A DNA stretch of 64,000 bases from Granulicella sp. GTDB lineage: Bacteria > Acidobacteriota > Terriglobia > Terriglobales > Acidobacteriaceae. Location: positions 1-64,000 of the forward strand of contig JANYLK010000211.1 of assembly GCA_025357875.1 (NCBI GenBank), given 5' to 3'. This document shows, in pieces, positions 47,329 to 56,039 of the stretch (the stretch's first letter is position 1; each line of letters begins with the position of its first letter). Position numbers and translations under genes: made by a program. The notes under the pieces are model-generated. The model saw only the letters and a list, made by a program, of their open reading frames with translations, was not told the DNA's origin and made no database searches.

Positions 47329-48980
47329 TGACCGCCCGTCTTCTTCCCGCGTGACTTCACCGGTATGGGTTTTGCCTGAGATGCATCATCAACCGGCGCC
47401 GGTGCCGCACTCGTTGGCAAAAGGGTGACCGCGGACGAGATGACCTGCGGACCTGTCAATGGCCCTGAGCCCCCTAAGGAATTGATGCGAATTGCATCTA
47501 CATTTTTGGTTGAAACGACTGCAGCGGGGGCGGCATACCAGTTGGTGTCGCCGACCAGCGTGAGGTAGTCGTACAGGATTGCCATGTTGTTAGGCAGCGA
47601 GCCCATGTGCTCCCGCTGATAGAGCGCTACGTAGGCTTGGATCTCGTTATTTATCTCGGATTTTTCGCCGTTCTCGCCGATCAGATGAAGCGCGTGTTCC
47701 AGGTGTGGATCGGGATAAGCTCCCCGAGTTCCGTCGTACTGGATCGACTTGAGGAAGTGACCTTCCGCGTCTGTGCGGTCCTGTGGTGTGCGTGCTGTAA
47801 GCGAGATAACCTTGCCGAGGTAGAGCTGGGCTCGCGGATCGTTGGACCGCAGGTTGACAGCGTCTTCAAGATTGTCCCGGGCCATGGCAAACAGATCGTA
47901 GTCGATTGCGATAACCCCGTTATCGCGCTTAAGGGCGGACATAATGAGAGAGAACTCGCCGCTCGAACCTGCGAGCCCGCCGGATTTTAACTTCGCTTCC
48001 CACTGCGGTCTAAACTCACCTGTGAGCACGGTCTGGATTCGCGCTGTGCGAGCCTTCATGCGGGTGCCTTTGGCCATGAATCCTAGGCCTATGCGCGGAT
48101 CGCGGGCTGCAGCGGTTTCAAGACGGGCATATAGGCGTGGAGCTTCGCGCACGTCGTAGGCCTGAGCTAGCATGTAATGTAACGATGCTTCGTCCGCCTC
48201 GTTCTCGTACACATCGCCCCATTCGGTAACGGTATTGTGATCGCGGAAGATGAGGTTGCTGCTCACGATTCCTCCGGCCAGTCCGGCAAGGCCGCCAACG
48301 ACTGCGCCGTTCCAGCCGTTCGTGATTCCGCCGAGGCCGCCCGTAGCAAACGTTGTTACGGCGGTGAGCACTGCACGCTTTTCCTTCGTCTCCTTTTCCT
48401 TTTCCGCGTTGAGCGCTGGCTCGAGTACCTGCATGCGCACGATCGTGTACGCGTGGTTTCGTTCTACGTGAGCTATCTCGTGTCCGAGAACATAGGCGAG
48501 TTGGGCCTCGTTGTCCAGCATCGAGACCATGCCGGTGCTAATCAGGATCGTACCGGTGGACAGTGCTTCGGCCTTTGGGATGGGGTCAAGCAGAAGCTTG
48601 AACGAATAAATGTTTGGAGAATCCTTAGGAACGAGGCGCTGACCAATCGCATTGATGTAGCGCTGCAACATTGGGTTGTTGTACAGTTGCCCGTAATGTT
48701 CGCGGAAGGTCGCGAACTCCGGACCGCTCACATCAGAGAAGTGTGCCGAGGAGTTGATGTTGTAGATGTAGTCAATGTCGGCGCGGCGCTTGACGTCCCA
48801 CGCGGCCTGGATGGACGCTTTGACCTCAGGCCGCTGCTCAAGATCAGCCATTTTTTTCTTATCTGCGTCGGAAAATTCCGGGGCCTTTTCCGGATTAGAA
48901 TTGGGCTTCTGAGCGAAGGCTAGGGCGCCAGTGAATGCGAGAACACAAAACGCTAACGATAGCTTAGACGAGGTTGACAT
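47325..48980 (-). CDS. Exported M48 (BepA/HtpX-like) zinc metalloprotease
   Basis: 551 residues from ATG 48980; the signal peptide is LAFCVLAFTGALAFAQ. An M48 peptidase domain starts with a lead helix (YINAIGQRLVPKDSPNIYSF), followed by the zinc motif LGHEIAHVERNHAY (HExxH, about residue 165) and the third-ligand region (EWGDVYENEADEASLHYML). A glycine-rich segment between them (FATGGLGGITNGWNGAVVGG) may contact membrane. The C-terminal part contains TPR-like helices (NDPRAQLYLGKVISL). Such periplasmic proteases (E. coli BepA) assemble or degrade outer-membrane proteins. It lies between two caspase genes and upstream of its coupled exported partner. Confidence 0.87.
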   Translation of the reverse strand: MSTSSKLSLAFCVLAFTGALAFAQKPNSNPEKAPEFSDADKKKMADLEQRPEVKASIQAAWDVKRRADIDYIYNINSSAHFSDVSGPEFATFREHYGQLYNNPMLQRYINAIGQRLVPKDSPNIYSFKLLLDPIPKAEALSTGTILISTGMVSMLDNEAQLAYVLGHEIAHVERNHAYTIVRMQVLEPALNAEKEKETKEKRAVLTAVTTFATGGLGGITNGWNGAVVGGLAGLAGGIVSSNLIFRDHNTVTEWGDVYENEADEASLHYMLAQAYDVREAPRLYARLETAAARDPRIGLGFMAKGTRMKARTARIQTVLTGEFRPQWEAKLKSGGLAGSSGEFSLIMSALKRDNGVIAIDYDLFAMARDNLEDAVNLRSNDPRAQLYLGKVISLTARTPQDRTDAEGHFLKSIQYDGTRGAYPDPHLEHALHLIGENGEKSEINNEIQAYVALYQREHMGSLPNNMAILYDYLTLVGDTNWYAAPAAVVSTKNVDAIRINSLGGSGPLTGPQVISSAVTLLPTSAAPAPVDDASQAKPIPVKSRGKKTGGQ

Positions 48981-49132
48981 CGGGGACTCCGCACAGCTGA
49001 ATTGGACGTACGGGGAGGTGGCAGAAACGTCAGCATAACCGGCTAGGGAAGCCCCTGTCAAAAATAAAATGTACACCAATGAAAAGTAATTTTAGGGAAT
49101 ATATAACGCATTGTGATCCAGGGTGCACAATT

Positions 49133-50473
49133 ATGGGAATTAGCAGGTTGCTGTTGATGATGGTTGGCGCGGCACTTCTCACCCTGGGAGGGAGAGCCAG
49201 TGAACCCATTCCCACCAATGAGCCCTGGCTGGAATTGCCACAGGCAAATCAACGTGTGGCAGTCGACGGTTCGCTTGTTCTAGACCAGCCTCCTAGTTCA
49301 GTTCAGCAACTTGTGCTGCACATCCCCGCCGGCGGTCCAAGGATCAATTACGGGACAATTCATACTAAAGTGAACACCGAGGCGACCGACGTGGCCATGA
49401 AGAGCGCCAGCGGCCTCGACGGAATGGTGCTGAACGTCGACCTGACGGGCGCAGGGGGTTTTCCGATGTTGCCGGGACGGAACTCGATTGAACTCGAGTT
49501 TCAGGATCAGTTCGGCCGGGCGAAGTACTACAACTTTCTGCTCGATTTTTCGAGTTCATCTTCGTCTCTCAAAGGGCGTGGTTTCGAGACAATTCCAACA
49601 TCTCCTGTTCCCGAAAAGCGGGCTGGCCGCTTGTTCGCCGTCGTGATTGGAATCTCTCACTACACCAAAGGGGATGGCCAGATCAACGATCTCCAGTTCG
49701 CCGACAGGGATGCAACGGCGATGCTGGATTTCCTTAAGTCTCCCGCAGGGGGCGGCGTATCAGACCAGGATGCTTTGCTCCTACTGAATGGCGATGCAAC
49801 CGCCGAGAACATTCGTCACGCGCTGTTTTCCTTCCTCACCAAGCCGCAGGAGCAGGATACGGTCGTGATCTACATTGCGGGACATGGCGCGCCCGACCCA
49901 CTCGATTCGCGAAATTTGTATCTGATCACTTCGGATACAAAGCCTGACGATATGGGTGGCACCGCGTTTCCTATGTGGCAACTGCAGGATGTGTTTGAAC
50001 GAGTGCTGAAGGCAAAGCGGGTTCTCACTTTTGCCGATACATGTCATAGCTACGGTTTCAGCGGAGCGCGCGCAGGGGCGGGAGCCAAACGCGCAAACAA
50101 TCTGGTCAACCAATATCTCCAACGCTACGCCTCCAAAGGGCAAAGGGCTGTAATTACTGCCAGCGATATAAGCGAGTCTTCGTTTGAGGACGCCAAGTGG
50201 GGAGAGGGCCACGGCGTCTTTACCTACTTCCTGTTACGGGGATTGAAGGGCGAGGCAGATCTAAACCATGACGGCACAGTTACCGCCGGTGAACTGTTCA
50301 CATATCTCAAGCAGTCGGTTCCGCAGGCGACTGCGGGCAAGCAAAACCCGCGCGCAATGGTGGGCATCGACAATGGATTGACAGTGAGTACGCTAGCCAG
50401 AAAAAATGCCGGTCTCGAATTTCCTGCATTACTTCCGGCGAAGAAGCACCCTGCCTATCGTGACGGCCCGTAG
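49133..50473 (+). CDS. Exported caspase-family (C14) protein with EF-hand-like loop
   Basis: 446 residues from ATG 49133; the frame is open to 49079 but no ribosome site is seen there. Signal peptide (LLLMMVGAALLTLGGRAS), a beta-rich N-terminal domain of about 130 residues, then the caspase core: GRLFAVVIGISHY, LQFADRDATAMLDFL, VIYIAGHGAPDP with the catalytic His at 251, and VLTFADTCHSYG with the catalytic Cys at 304. Near residues 375-387 is an EF-hand-like DLNHDGTVTAGEL, a possible calcium site. Both catalytic residues are present. It shares the neighbourhood with the first caspase and the M48 protease. Confidence 0.85.
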   Translation: MGISRLLLMMVGAALLTLGGRASEPIPTNEPWLELPQANQRVAVDGSLVLDQPPSSVQQLVLHIPAGGPRINYGTIHTKVNTEATDVAMKSASGLDGMVLNVDLTGAGGFPMLPGRNSIELEFQDQFGRAKYYNFLLDFSSSSSSLKGRGFETIPTSPVPEKRAGRLFAVVIGISHYTKGDGQINDLQFADRDATAMLDFLKSPAGGGVSDQDALLLLNGDATAENIRHALFSFLTKPQEQDTVVIYIAGHGAPDPLDSRNLYLITSDTKPDDMGGTAFPMWQLQDVFERVLKAKRVLTFADTCHSYGFSGARAGAGAKRANNLVNQYLQRYASKGQRAVITASDISESSFEDAKWGEGHGVFTYFLLRGLKGEADLNHDGTVTAGELFTYLKQSVPQATAGKQNPRAMVGIDNGLTVSTLARKNAGLEFPALLPAKKHPAYRDGP

Positions 50474-51411
50474 TCGCCGGGACTGTATGGTCGCTGTCCA
50501 TACCCTCCACTAGCCCCGCCGTTCACCGCATTTTGGTATCCAGACGCGAAGCCCCGCCGGTATTCCTGTTTCCATTGGCCCTTGTTTCCGTACGAAGAGT
50601 TGTAACCGGGAGCATCCTCATAGCTTTCGCTCTTTGTCGGATCGCTACGTTTCCCGCGTTGCAGGTCACCCTGTCCGCTGCGCATCCCGTCGTCAAACCC
50701 GCGCCGGTAACCTGGGTCATCGCCGTACCGAGGCTGACCGTTGTCCCGTTGGTCATACGGTCTCTGCACATACGCTCCATCGGTCCCGCCGTCCATCGCA
50801 CGCTGGTACCCCGATGTGAAACCCTGCCGGTATTGCTGCTTCCATTGCCCTTTGTCTCCGTAGGAAGAGTTGTAGCCGGGAGCATCCTCATAACTTTCGC
50901 TCTTTCTAGGATCGCTGAGCTTCCCACGTTGCACGTCGCTCTGGCCGATCCGCATCCCATCATCGAATCCTTGCCGGTAACCCGGGGCATCCGAATACTG
51001 CGTCTGACCATAGCCTCGCTGGTCGTAGCTATTTCGGTCATAGGGCCTCTCCCCATACCCTCCGTTGGCCCCGCCGCTCATCGCATTCTGGTACCCCGAC
51101 GTGAAGCCCTGCCGGTATTGCTGTTTCCACTGCCCCTTGTCTCCATACGAAGAGTTGTAACCAGGAGCATCCTCGTAGCTTTCGCTCTTCGTCGGATCAC
51201 TGCGCTTACCGCGTTGCACGTCACTCTGTCCGCTCCGCATCCCGTCGTCAAATCCACGCCGGTAACCTGGATTATTCTCATATGGACCGCCGTATTGGGG
51301 ATTGATCCCATCGTTGCCGTACTGCCCATATTGCGGTTGACCCACCATGAGTGTTCCAGAACTTAGCACCGCCAACAGAAACACACGCATTACGGAGAAT
51401 GACGAGGACAT
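50455..51411 (-). CDS. Exported Tyr/Gly-rich protein built of three ~90-residue repeats
   Basis: 318 residues from ATG 51411. Signal sequence (VFLLAVLSSGTLMVGQ), then three repeats of about 95, 90 and 85 residues, each built as PGYRRGFDDGMRSGQ, RGKRSDPTKSESYEDA, PGYNSSYGDKGQWKQQYR, GFTSGYQNAM and a Gly/Tyr/Pro linker. The paired GY(R/Q)xGFxxGY motifs look like short helical hairpins seen in small acid-stress or desiccation-type proteins; I do not recognise a named family. The last 19 bp overlap the end of the convergent caspase gene. Confidence 0.7.
   Translation of the reverse strand: MSSSFSVMRVFLLAVLSSGTLMVGQPQYGQYGNDGINPQYGGPYENNPGYRRGFDDGMRSGQSDVQRGKRSDPTKSESYEDAPGYNSSYGDKGQWKQQYRQGFTSGYQNAMSGGANGGYGERPYDRNSYDQRGYGQTQYSDAPGYRQGFDDGMRIGQSDVQRGKLSDPRKSESYEDAPGYNSSYGDKGQWKQQYRQGFTSGYQRAMDGGTDGAYVQRPYDQRDNGQPRYGDDPGYRRGFDDGMRSGQGDLQRGKRSDPTKSESYEDAPGYNSSYGNKGQWKQEYRRGFASGYQNAVNGGASGGYGQRPYSPGDYGPSR
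50480..51290. repeat. Three tandem coding repeats, periods about 285 and 270 bp
   Basis: The marker GGTAACC (or GGTAACCC) recurs at 51261, 50976 and 50706, i.e. 285 and 270 bp apart, with long stretches of near-identical DNA. Both periods are multiples of three, so copy loss or gain would keep the frame. Confidence 0.8.
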
Positions 51412-51643
51412 AAAAACCTCCATCGAATCGGCTTCTCAACTGATTCAAGAACTCGGATGGTCACAGACCGGACCACGTTGCCACGGCCAACTATTCATAT
51501 CACTCGCAGTACCGAATCAGCATCGTCGTACTCGCGACTCAGCCTCATCTGCAAACCCGGCCGCTAAGTTAAAGTTCTTCCATATCTGGACTCACCATAC
51601 TGAGCCTTACGTAATTCGCATCGATTGAGCGCTTTAGCTACTC

Positions 51644-52396
51644 TTACTCCCAACGAAACACTTTCGCCGAGAGCGCAGTGTAAGCGACAAACACCAAAGC
51701 AAGGGCCGCCACGTTGCCCAGGTGGGTTGACCACGCATCGCCACTCCAGATTCCCTGAAGCAGAGGTACAGCGTAGGTTAGCGGCAACACCCGAGTGACC
51801 GCGTGGAGTACCGGCGGCAGCGATTGGATGGGTACGAAGAGGCCCGACACGGCGAACATCGGGTACAGAATAGCCGCTCCGATTGGCTGCGCAAAACGCG
51901 CCGTGGGCACGATGCTGGCAATGAGAAAGCCGATCGATAAGATACTCCAAGTACTGATCAGCAGCGCAATGGTAAACGAGAACAAAGGAACGTGAACGCC
52001 AGCGGGATAGTAGCGTTTGCCCGCCACGACCATGAGGGCCAGCGTAGACGCAGTCAGCATCAGCTTCACGATGACGTGGGCAATCAGGATCGTCTGCGGG
52101 CGCAGCGGCGTGGCGCGCAGTCGCTTCAGAATGCCACCTTCGCGGTAGATGGAGATGATCGTGACCAGGGAGAGCACGGCGCTGACGGCGATTAGAAGCG
52201 ATGCGAAAACCGGAAGATCTACACGCATGAAACTGCTGGAGGCGGCAGCAGGTGCCTGCAATCTGCGATTGGCCGCACGACCCACCAACAGGAAAAACAG
52301 CACTGGAAAACCGATCGTACCAAATGCCCCGAGCGGCTCGCGCAGAAAGATCTTGATCTCGATCCAGGTAAGTTTCCAGAGTCCAAGCAGCATCAT
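51644..52396 (-). CDS. ABC-2 type transporter permease
   Basis: 250 residues with six hydrophobic helices in the ABC-2 exporter pattern: TIGFPVLFFLLVGRAANR near the N-terminus, LLIAVSAVLSLVTIISIYREGGILKRLRATPLRPQTI (the family's characteristic cytoplasmic segment), and AILYPMFAVSGLFVPIQSLPPVLHAVTRVLPLTY (external loop). Pairs with the ATPase encoded 8 bp upstream on the same strand; substrate unknown. Confidence 0.9.
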   Translation of the reverse strand: MMLLGLWKLTWIEIKIFLREPLGAFGTIGFPVLFFLLVGRAANRRLQAPAAASSSFMRVDLPVFASLLIAVSAVLSLVTIISIYREGGILKRLRATPLRPQTILIAHVIVKLMLTASTLALMVVAGKRYYPAGVHVPLFSFTIALLISTWSILSIGFLIASIVPTARFAQPIGAAILYPMFAVSGLFVPIQSLPPVLHAVTRVLPLTYAVPLLQGIWSGDAWSTHLGNVAALALVFVAYTALSAKVFRWE

Positions 52397-52404
52397 CGTC
52401 GAGC

Positions 52405-53322
52405 CTATTCGCGAATTGAGTGACCAGTAAGCTTGAGGAAGACGTCCTCAAGGTTCGGGAGAATTGTGCGGAAATCCGTAACCCGCATGCGATTCTCGGA
52501 CAGACAACGAATCACCTCTGTCACCAGGTCCTCGCCCCGACCGCGAATCATGAGCCGCATGTCAGTTGAAGTCACCGCATCTACTCCGGGGATCGACCGA
52601 AAACGCTCTTCAGCCATCGGGTCGTCCGTAGCGACGATGACGGTTCGCTCAGGACAGTGACGGCCGACAAGCCTCTCCGGACTGTCAATGTCGATGATCC
52701 GTCCGTGCTCGATGATTGCGACCCGGTCGCACAACCGCTCGGCCTCCTCCATGAGATGAGTGGTCAGAAAGACAGTCTTTCCGCGATCGCGGATGTTGCA
52801 AACAAGGTCCCAGATAGCTCGTCGCGACTGCGGGTCCAAGCCGGTTGTCAACTCGTCAAGAAACACCAGCTCAGGGTCATTGATCAGCGCAAGTGCTATA
52901 AAAAGCCGTTGCTTCTGGCCTCCGGAGAGGTTCATAAACCAGGCCTCCCGCTTGTCGGTGAGGCCGAGTTGCTCAAGTAAGTGGTCAGCGTCGACTGCCT
53001 TCTTCTGATAGAGCGAAGCCCAGAGGTCCATGGCCTCCCACACTTTGATCCGCTTTTGTAGTTGCGCCTCCTGGAGTTGAACGCCGATTCTGTGTTGCAG
53101 TTTGTAGATCTGACGAAAGGGATCAAGACCTAGAACCGAGATCGTGCCTCGATCTGGCTTGCGCAAACCCTCAATGCACTCCATCGTGGTGGTCTTACCC
53201 GCCCCGTTCGGTCCAATTAACCCAAAAATTTCACCATCATTTACCTCGAACGACACCTCTTCGACAGCCACCGTTCGGCCGTAGGTCTTGCGAAGTCCAG
53301 ATACTTGAATAACTGAATGCAC
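52405..53322 (-). CDS. ABC transporter ATP-binding protein
   Basis: 305 residues from GTG 53322, where homologous sequence starts (IQVSGLRKTYGRTVAVEEVSFEV). Walker A GPNGAGKTTTMECI, Q-loop VQLQEAQLQKRIKV, signature LSGGQKQR, Walker B LVFLDELTTGLDPQSRR, H-loop TVFLTTHLMEEAERLCDRVAI. The D-loop glutamate and other ATPase residues are intact. The C-terminal 80 residues form the usual DUF4162-like tail. A TATAAT box (53336-53341) lies only 13 nt before the GTG with no Shine-Dalgarno, so the message may be leaderless or nearly so. Works with the downstream permease. Confidence 0.93.
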   Translation of the reverse strand: MHSVIQVSGLRKTYGRTVAVEEVSFEVNDGEIFGLIGPNGAGKTTTMECIEGLRKPDRGTISVLGLDPFRQIYKLQHRIGVQLQEAQLQKRIKVWEAMDLWASLYQKKAVDADHLLEQLGLTDKREAWFMNLSGGQKQRLFIALALINDPELVFLDELTTGLDPQSRRAIWDLVCNIRDRGKTVFLTTHLMEEAERLCDRVAIIEHGRIIDIDSPERLVGRHCPERTVIVATDDPMAEERFRSIPGVDAVTSTDMRLMIRGRGEDLVTEVIRCLSENRMRVTDFRTILPNLEDVFLKLTGHSIRE

Positions 53323-53624
53323 GATCGTTCGCAAGATTATACTGTCCGGCAATTTCAAGCACATGGAGGACCGCTGTTTCTCGCAAGCGGTCTTCTTGCG
53401 GAGTAGCACCGATCAGGCCCTTGGAATGCCCCGCGATCAATCGGCAGAATCAAGGTTTAATGGGGCCTGTCACGAAAATAACGTTGCCGCCCAGTGTAAC
53501 GTTTGAAGCCTTGACTGGCATTATTCTGTCAGGTACTCGCGGCTGCAGTCCGCCCGAGTGACTGGATCAAACCGGTAATTTCGAACGAAAAGCGTTTGTT
53601 GCAACAGCCATCAGGGAGGGCTCA

Positions 53625-54346
53625 GTGGGTCCCAGTTCCGAAACGATGTACATGCCAATTGGCAATCCGTTGCTAAGCGAGGCTACTCAGATTGCTTTAT
53701 GTGGCGTCACGCGAGTTCTGGCGTTGGTGGGACGGGCGTTTGTCTGCCTCGATGCGGACTTCCGGATTGTGCATGCTCCCTTTCTTCTAGACGAACTGCT
53801 TGGGAGCGGAACCTCCCGTGAATTGGTCGGTCGCGGAATCGAAGAGTTGCCGGGATCTGGCCTCTTTGGATTGGGGGTTCGCTACGCGAGGCGTTGATGG
53901 AGGGCAAAAGACGAGAAGGCTGGAGGGCCATTCTGCAATTCAGAGAAATTGCATCGCGGTTGGCTTCGATAACTGCGGCTCCGGTGGTTCATGAAGCCTC
54001 AAGCATCTGCGACCCGCGCAAGACCTGCGTGGTTTTGCTTCGCCCGGCGGAAGAGCAGAAGATATGTTCCAATTCGCCCACGTTCTGAGCCGGCGCGATC
54101 GCCTGTTCGCCAGCCATGCAGCGTATCTTTCGCTTGGTAGACACGCTGCGACACAGCGAAGCCGCAATACTGATAAGCGGCGAAAGCGAAACCGGCAAGG
54201 AAGTAGTAGCCTTCGCCATTCGCCAGAGTTCGCCGCGAAGCAGCGGCTTATTCGTTGCCGTTAACTGTGGTGCTTTGCCCGCTGACCTTCTGGACTCCGA
54301 GTTGTTCGGCCACGTCCGCGAAGCATTTACTGGAAGACCGCATTGA
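53625..54346 (+). pseudogene. Remnant of a PAS/AAA+ sigma-54-dependent regulator
   Basis: Forward-frame pieces read in order: a PAS-like N-terminus (LVGRAFVCLDADFRIVHAPFL), LREALMEGKRREGWRAILQF, a short linker, then the AAA+ start MQRIFRLVDTLRHSEAAILISGESETGKEVV, VNCGALPADLLDSELFGHVREAFTG. At least two frameshifts separate the pieces. The Walker A GESGTGKE is altered to GESETGKE, and the sequence stops in the GAFTGA loop, lacking the rest of the ATPase and the DNA-binding domain. The 3' break abuts the DUF1641 remnant, so a deletion joined two genes. Confidence 0.72.
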
Positions 54347-54353
54347 AGACCGC

Positions 54354-54860
54354 ATGGCCCACTTGGATCGAAAGCTGGACTTCATTGTCGAAGAGCTTAG
54401 TCATCTGAAGCGCGTTCGCAACAGCGCCGAGGATCTCGTGGCCGATCTCACCCTGGTGGGCGAGGAGGCCATGGGAGATGCGGCGGAGGCGCTCGGCTCT
54501 GCAGCGCTGCGGCCCCAAGAGATACTTCACCTGTTCAAGAGTTTCTTACTTGATGCGAAGCTACTGAACGTTGGAGAGGGCCGCCGATTTCGTAGAAGAT
54601 GCTCAGCCTATAGTTCGTGACCTGTTTCGCCAAGCGGTTGCGGGCTGCCAGCGACTCCAGGAGAGGGGCTACTTTGAAGCAGCCAAAGCGGGAATGCGAA
54701 TCGGCGATGTGTTCGTCCAGTCGCACTCCGCGAGCGATCTCAAACAGGTAGAGGCGAGCGTTCCTCAACTCACCGAATTCCCGCGAGAGTTGACACATCC
54801 AGAGGTGCTGCAGGCCCTTCAGGGTTATTCATAGTTTCGGAAGAGTCCAGGTCACGATGT
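54354..54860 (+). pseudogene. Remnant of a DUF1641-like protein
   Basis: Block 1 is MAHLDRKLDFIVEELSHLKRV, NSAEDLVADLTLVGEEAM and LRPQEILHLFKSFLLDAKLLN. After a +1 break near 54576, block 2 is ERAADFVEDAQPIVRDLFRQAV and LKQVEASVPQLTEFPRELTHPEVLQAL. After another break, block 3 is IHSFGRVQVTM, ending at 54860, where it runs straight into the TusE remnant. DUF1641 proteins occur with DsrE/TusE-type sulfur-transfer genes. Assignment is from remembered family patterns, so moderate. Confidence 0.55.
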
Positions 54861-54863
54861 TGG

Positions 54864-55145
54864 AAGGTTTATTGAATTGCATACAGACGGGAATCTTGCC
54901 AATCGAAACGATTGGAATAAAGATCTGGCCCGTGGACTCGAGGCGCAGGAGTTGACGTCGCAGCACTGGTCGGTCATTAATTTCACGCGCCCGTCTTCGA
55001 AAAAGAGGGAGACTCACCCTCGATCCGCCACCTGACCAAGGAAAGCGGCGTCGATACGAAGACTCTGTATCAGCTCTTCCCCAAGAGCCCTGCAAAGCGC
55101 GCGGCCAAGATCGCAGGGCTTCCAAAACCGAAGGCCTGTGTTTGA
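54864..55145 (+). pseudogene. Remnant of a TusE/DsrC-type sulfur-carrier protein
   Basis: Reads [35 protein letters not shown], then after a frame change [41 protein letters not shown] and the terminal KACV with the sulfur-carrying Cys next to last. The HW and LFPxxPAK...AGLPKPxxC motifs are diagnostic of DsrC/TusE. The N-terminus is fused to the DUF1641 debris and at least one frameshift lies near 55005. Confidence 0.75.
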
Positions 55146-55158
55146 GAGAGGTGGGACC

Positions 55159-55647
55159 ATGGCAAACGCAGAAGCAGACCAAATCTTGGGGAGAACTTTG
55201 AGCAGAGTGGAAAAGACTGCGCCTGAACCTACAACAAAAGTAGCCATCGTCGTATCGCGTAGCTCGCTGGAGAGAGTATATCTCGGCCTCATCATGGCGA
55301 ATGGCGCGCGCATGGAAGGCATTAACGCTTCACTCTTCTTCACCTTCTTTGGGCTGGAGACGATCATCGACAAACGGATGAACAACCTTAAAGTGGCTAC
55401 GGTGGGGAATCCCAGCATGCACATGCCGACTCTGTTAGGAGCTTTACCTGGCATGTCTGCCTTTGCCACTTCGATGATGGAAATGGAAAAGATCGACATT
55501 CCCCCGGTCGCCGAATTTATTACCATGATTCACGACGCGGGCTGTGATATCTATGCCTGCAAGGCTAGCGTGGACATGTTCCATCTAAAACGCGCGGACT
55601 TTTGCCCTGAACTCGACGATGTCATTTCGATTGGTCGGTTTTACTAA
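55159..55647 (+). CDS. DsrE/DsrF/DrsH-like sulfur-relay family protein
   Basis: 162 residues from ATG 55159 (GAGGTGGG upstream). Rossmann-like DsrE fold: KVAIVVSRSSLERVYLGLIMANGARMEG, ASLFFTFFGLETII, MPTLLGALPGMSAFATSMM, and a C-terminal half with Cys in HDAGCDIYACKASVDMF and RADFCPEL. Proteins of this type pass persulfide sulfur and usually neighbour TusE/DsrC, DUF1641 and rhodanese genes, remnants of which flank it. It is the only intact member of the group and may be orphaned. Confidence 0.85.
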   Translation: MANAEADQILGRTLSRVEKTAPEPTTKVAIVVSRSSLERVYLGLIMANGARMEGINASLFFTFFGLETIIDKRMNNLKVATVGNPSMHMPTLLGALPGMSAFATSMMEMEKIDIPPVAEFITMIHDAGCDIYACKASVDMFHLKRADFCPELDDVISIGRFY

Positions 55648-55696
55648 AAGGCGGCGGGCGCACAAATCATCTTCACGTAATCGGAATATCGATACC

Positions 55697-55984
55697 CGGT
55701 GGGCGGCGACAAAAAGTCATTTGACCATCAAGGCCGCAAAATTTGCAATGTCGTATTCTTCCACCGCGTTGGCAGTCGGCAGCTGGACGGCATCCATGAG
55801 CCGCAGCCCGACGGCATTGTCAATATTTATTGTTCCCGTCCTGCTCACCAGGATTCTGCAGCAGGCCCTCGCGTTGCCCCAACGCTTTCCGCGGGTACGC
55901 GTGTTTGATTTTAGCCAGGACATACGCAAGGGGGCAACGACCCGGAGCCTGTATTTCGAACTCGGCGTATATGGTCACCGGTGA
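55697..55984 (+). pseudogene. Possible rhodanese-like remnant
   Basis: Two forward frames carry what looks like one domain. One reads DGIHEPQPDGIVNIYCSRPAHQ followed by SAAGPRVAPTLSAGTRV; the other continues RVRVFDFSQDIRKG. The IVxxYCSxP...SA..VA.tL..G..RV pattern resembles the active-site loop of rhodanese-type sulfurtransferases. No continuous frame. The sulfur-relay neighbourhood makes this plausible, but it is a weak call. Confidence 0.3.
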
Positions 55985-56039
55985 ACTTATTTCACATTCT
56001 TTGTAACGAAAGCCATGCTTTGTGGATTTATTCCTATGA

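Noticed and set aside
50480-51290. CRISPR-like periodic repeats
   Set aside because: Period is about 270-285 bp with coding periodicity and a signal peptide; these are protein repeats.
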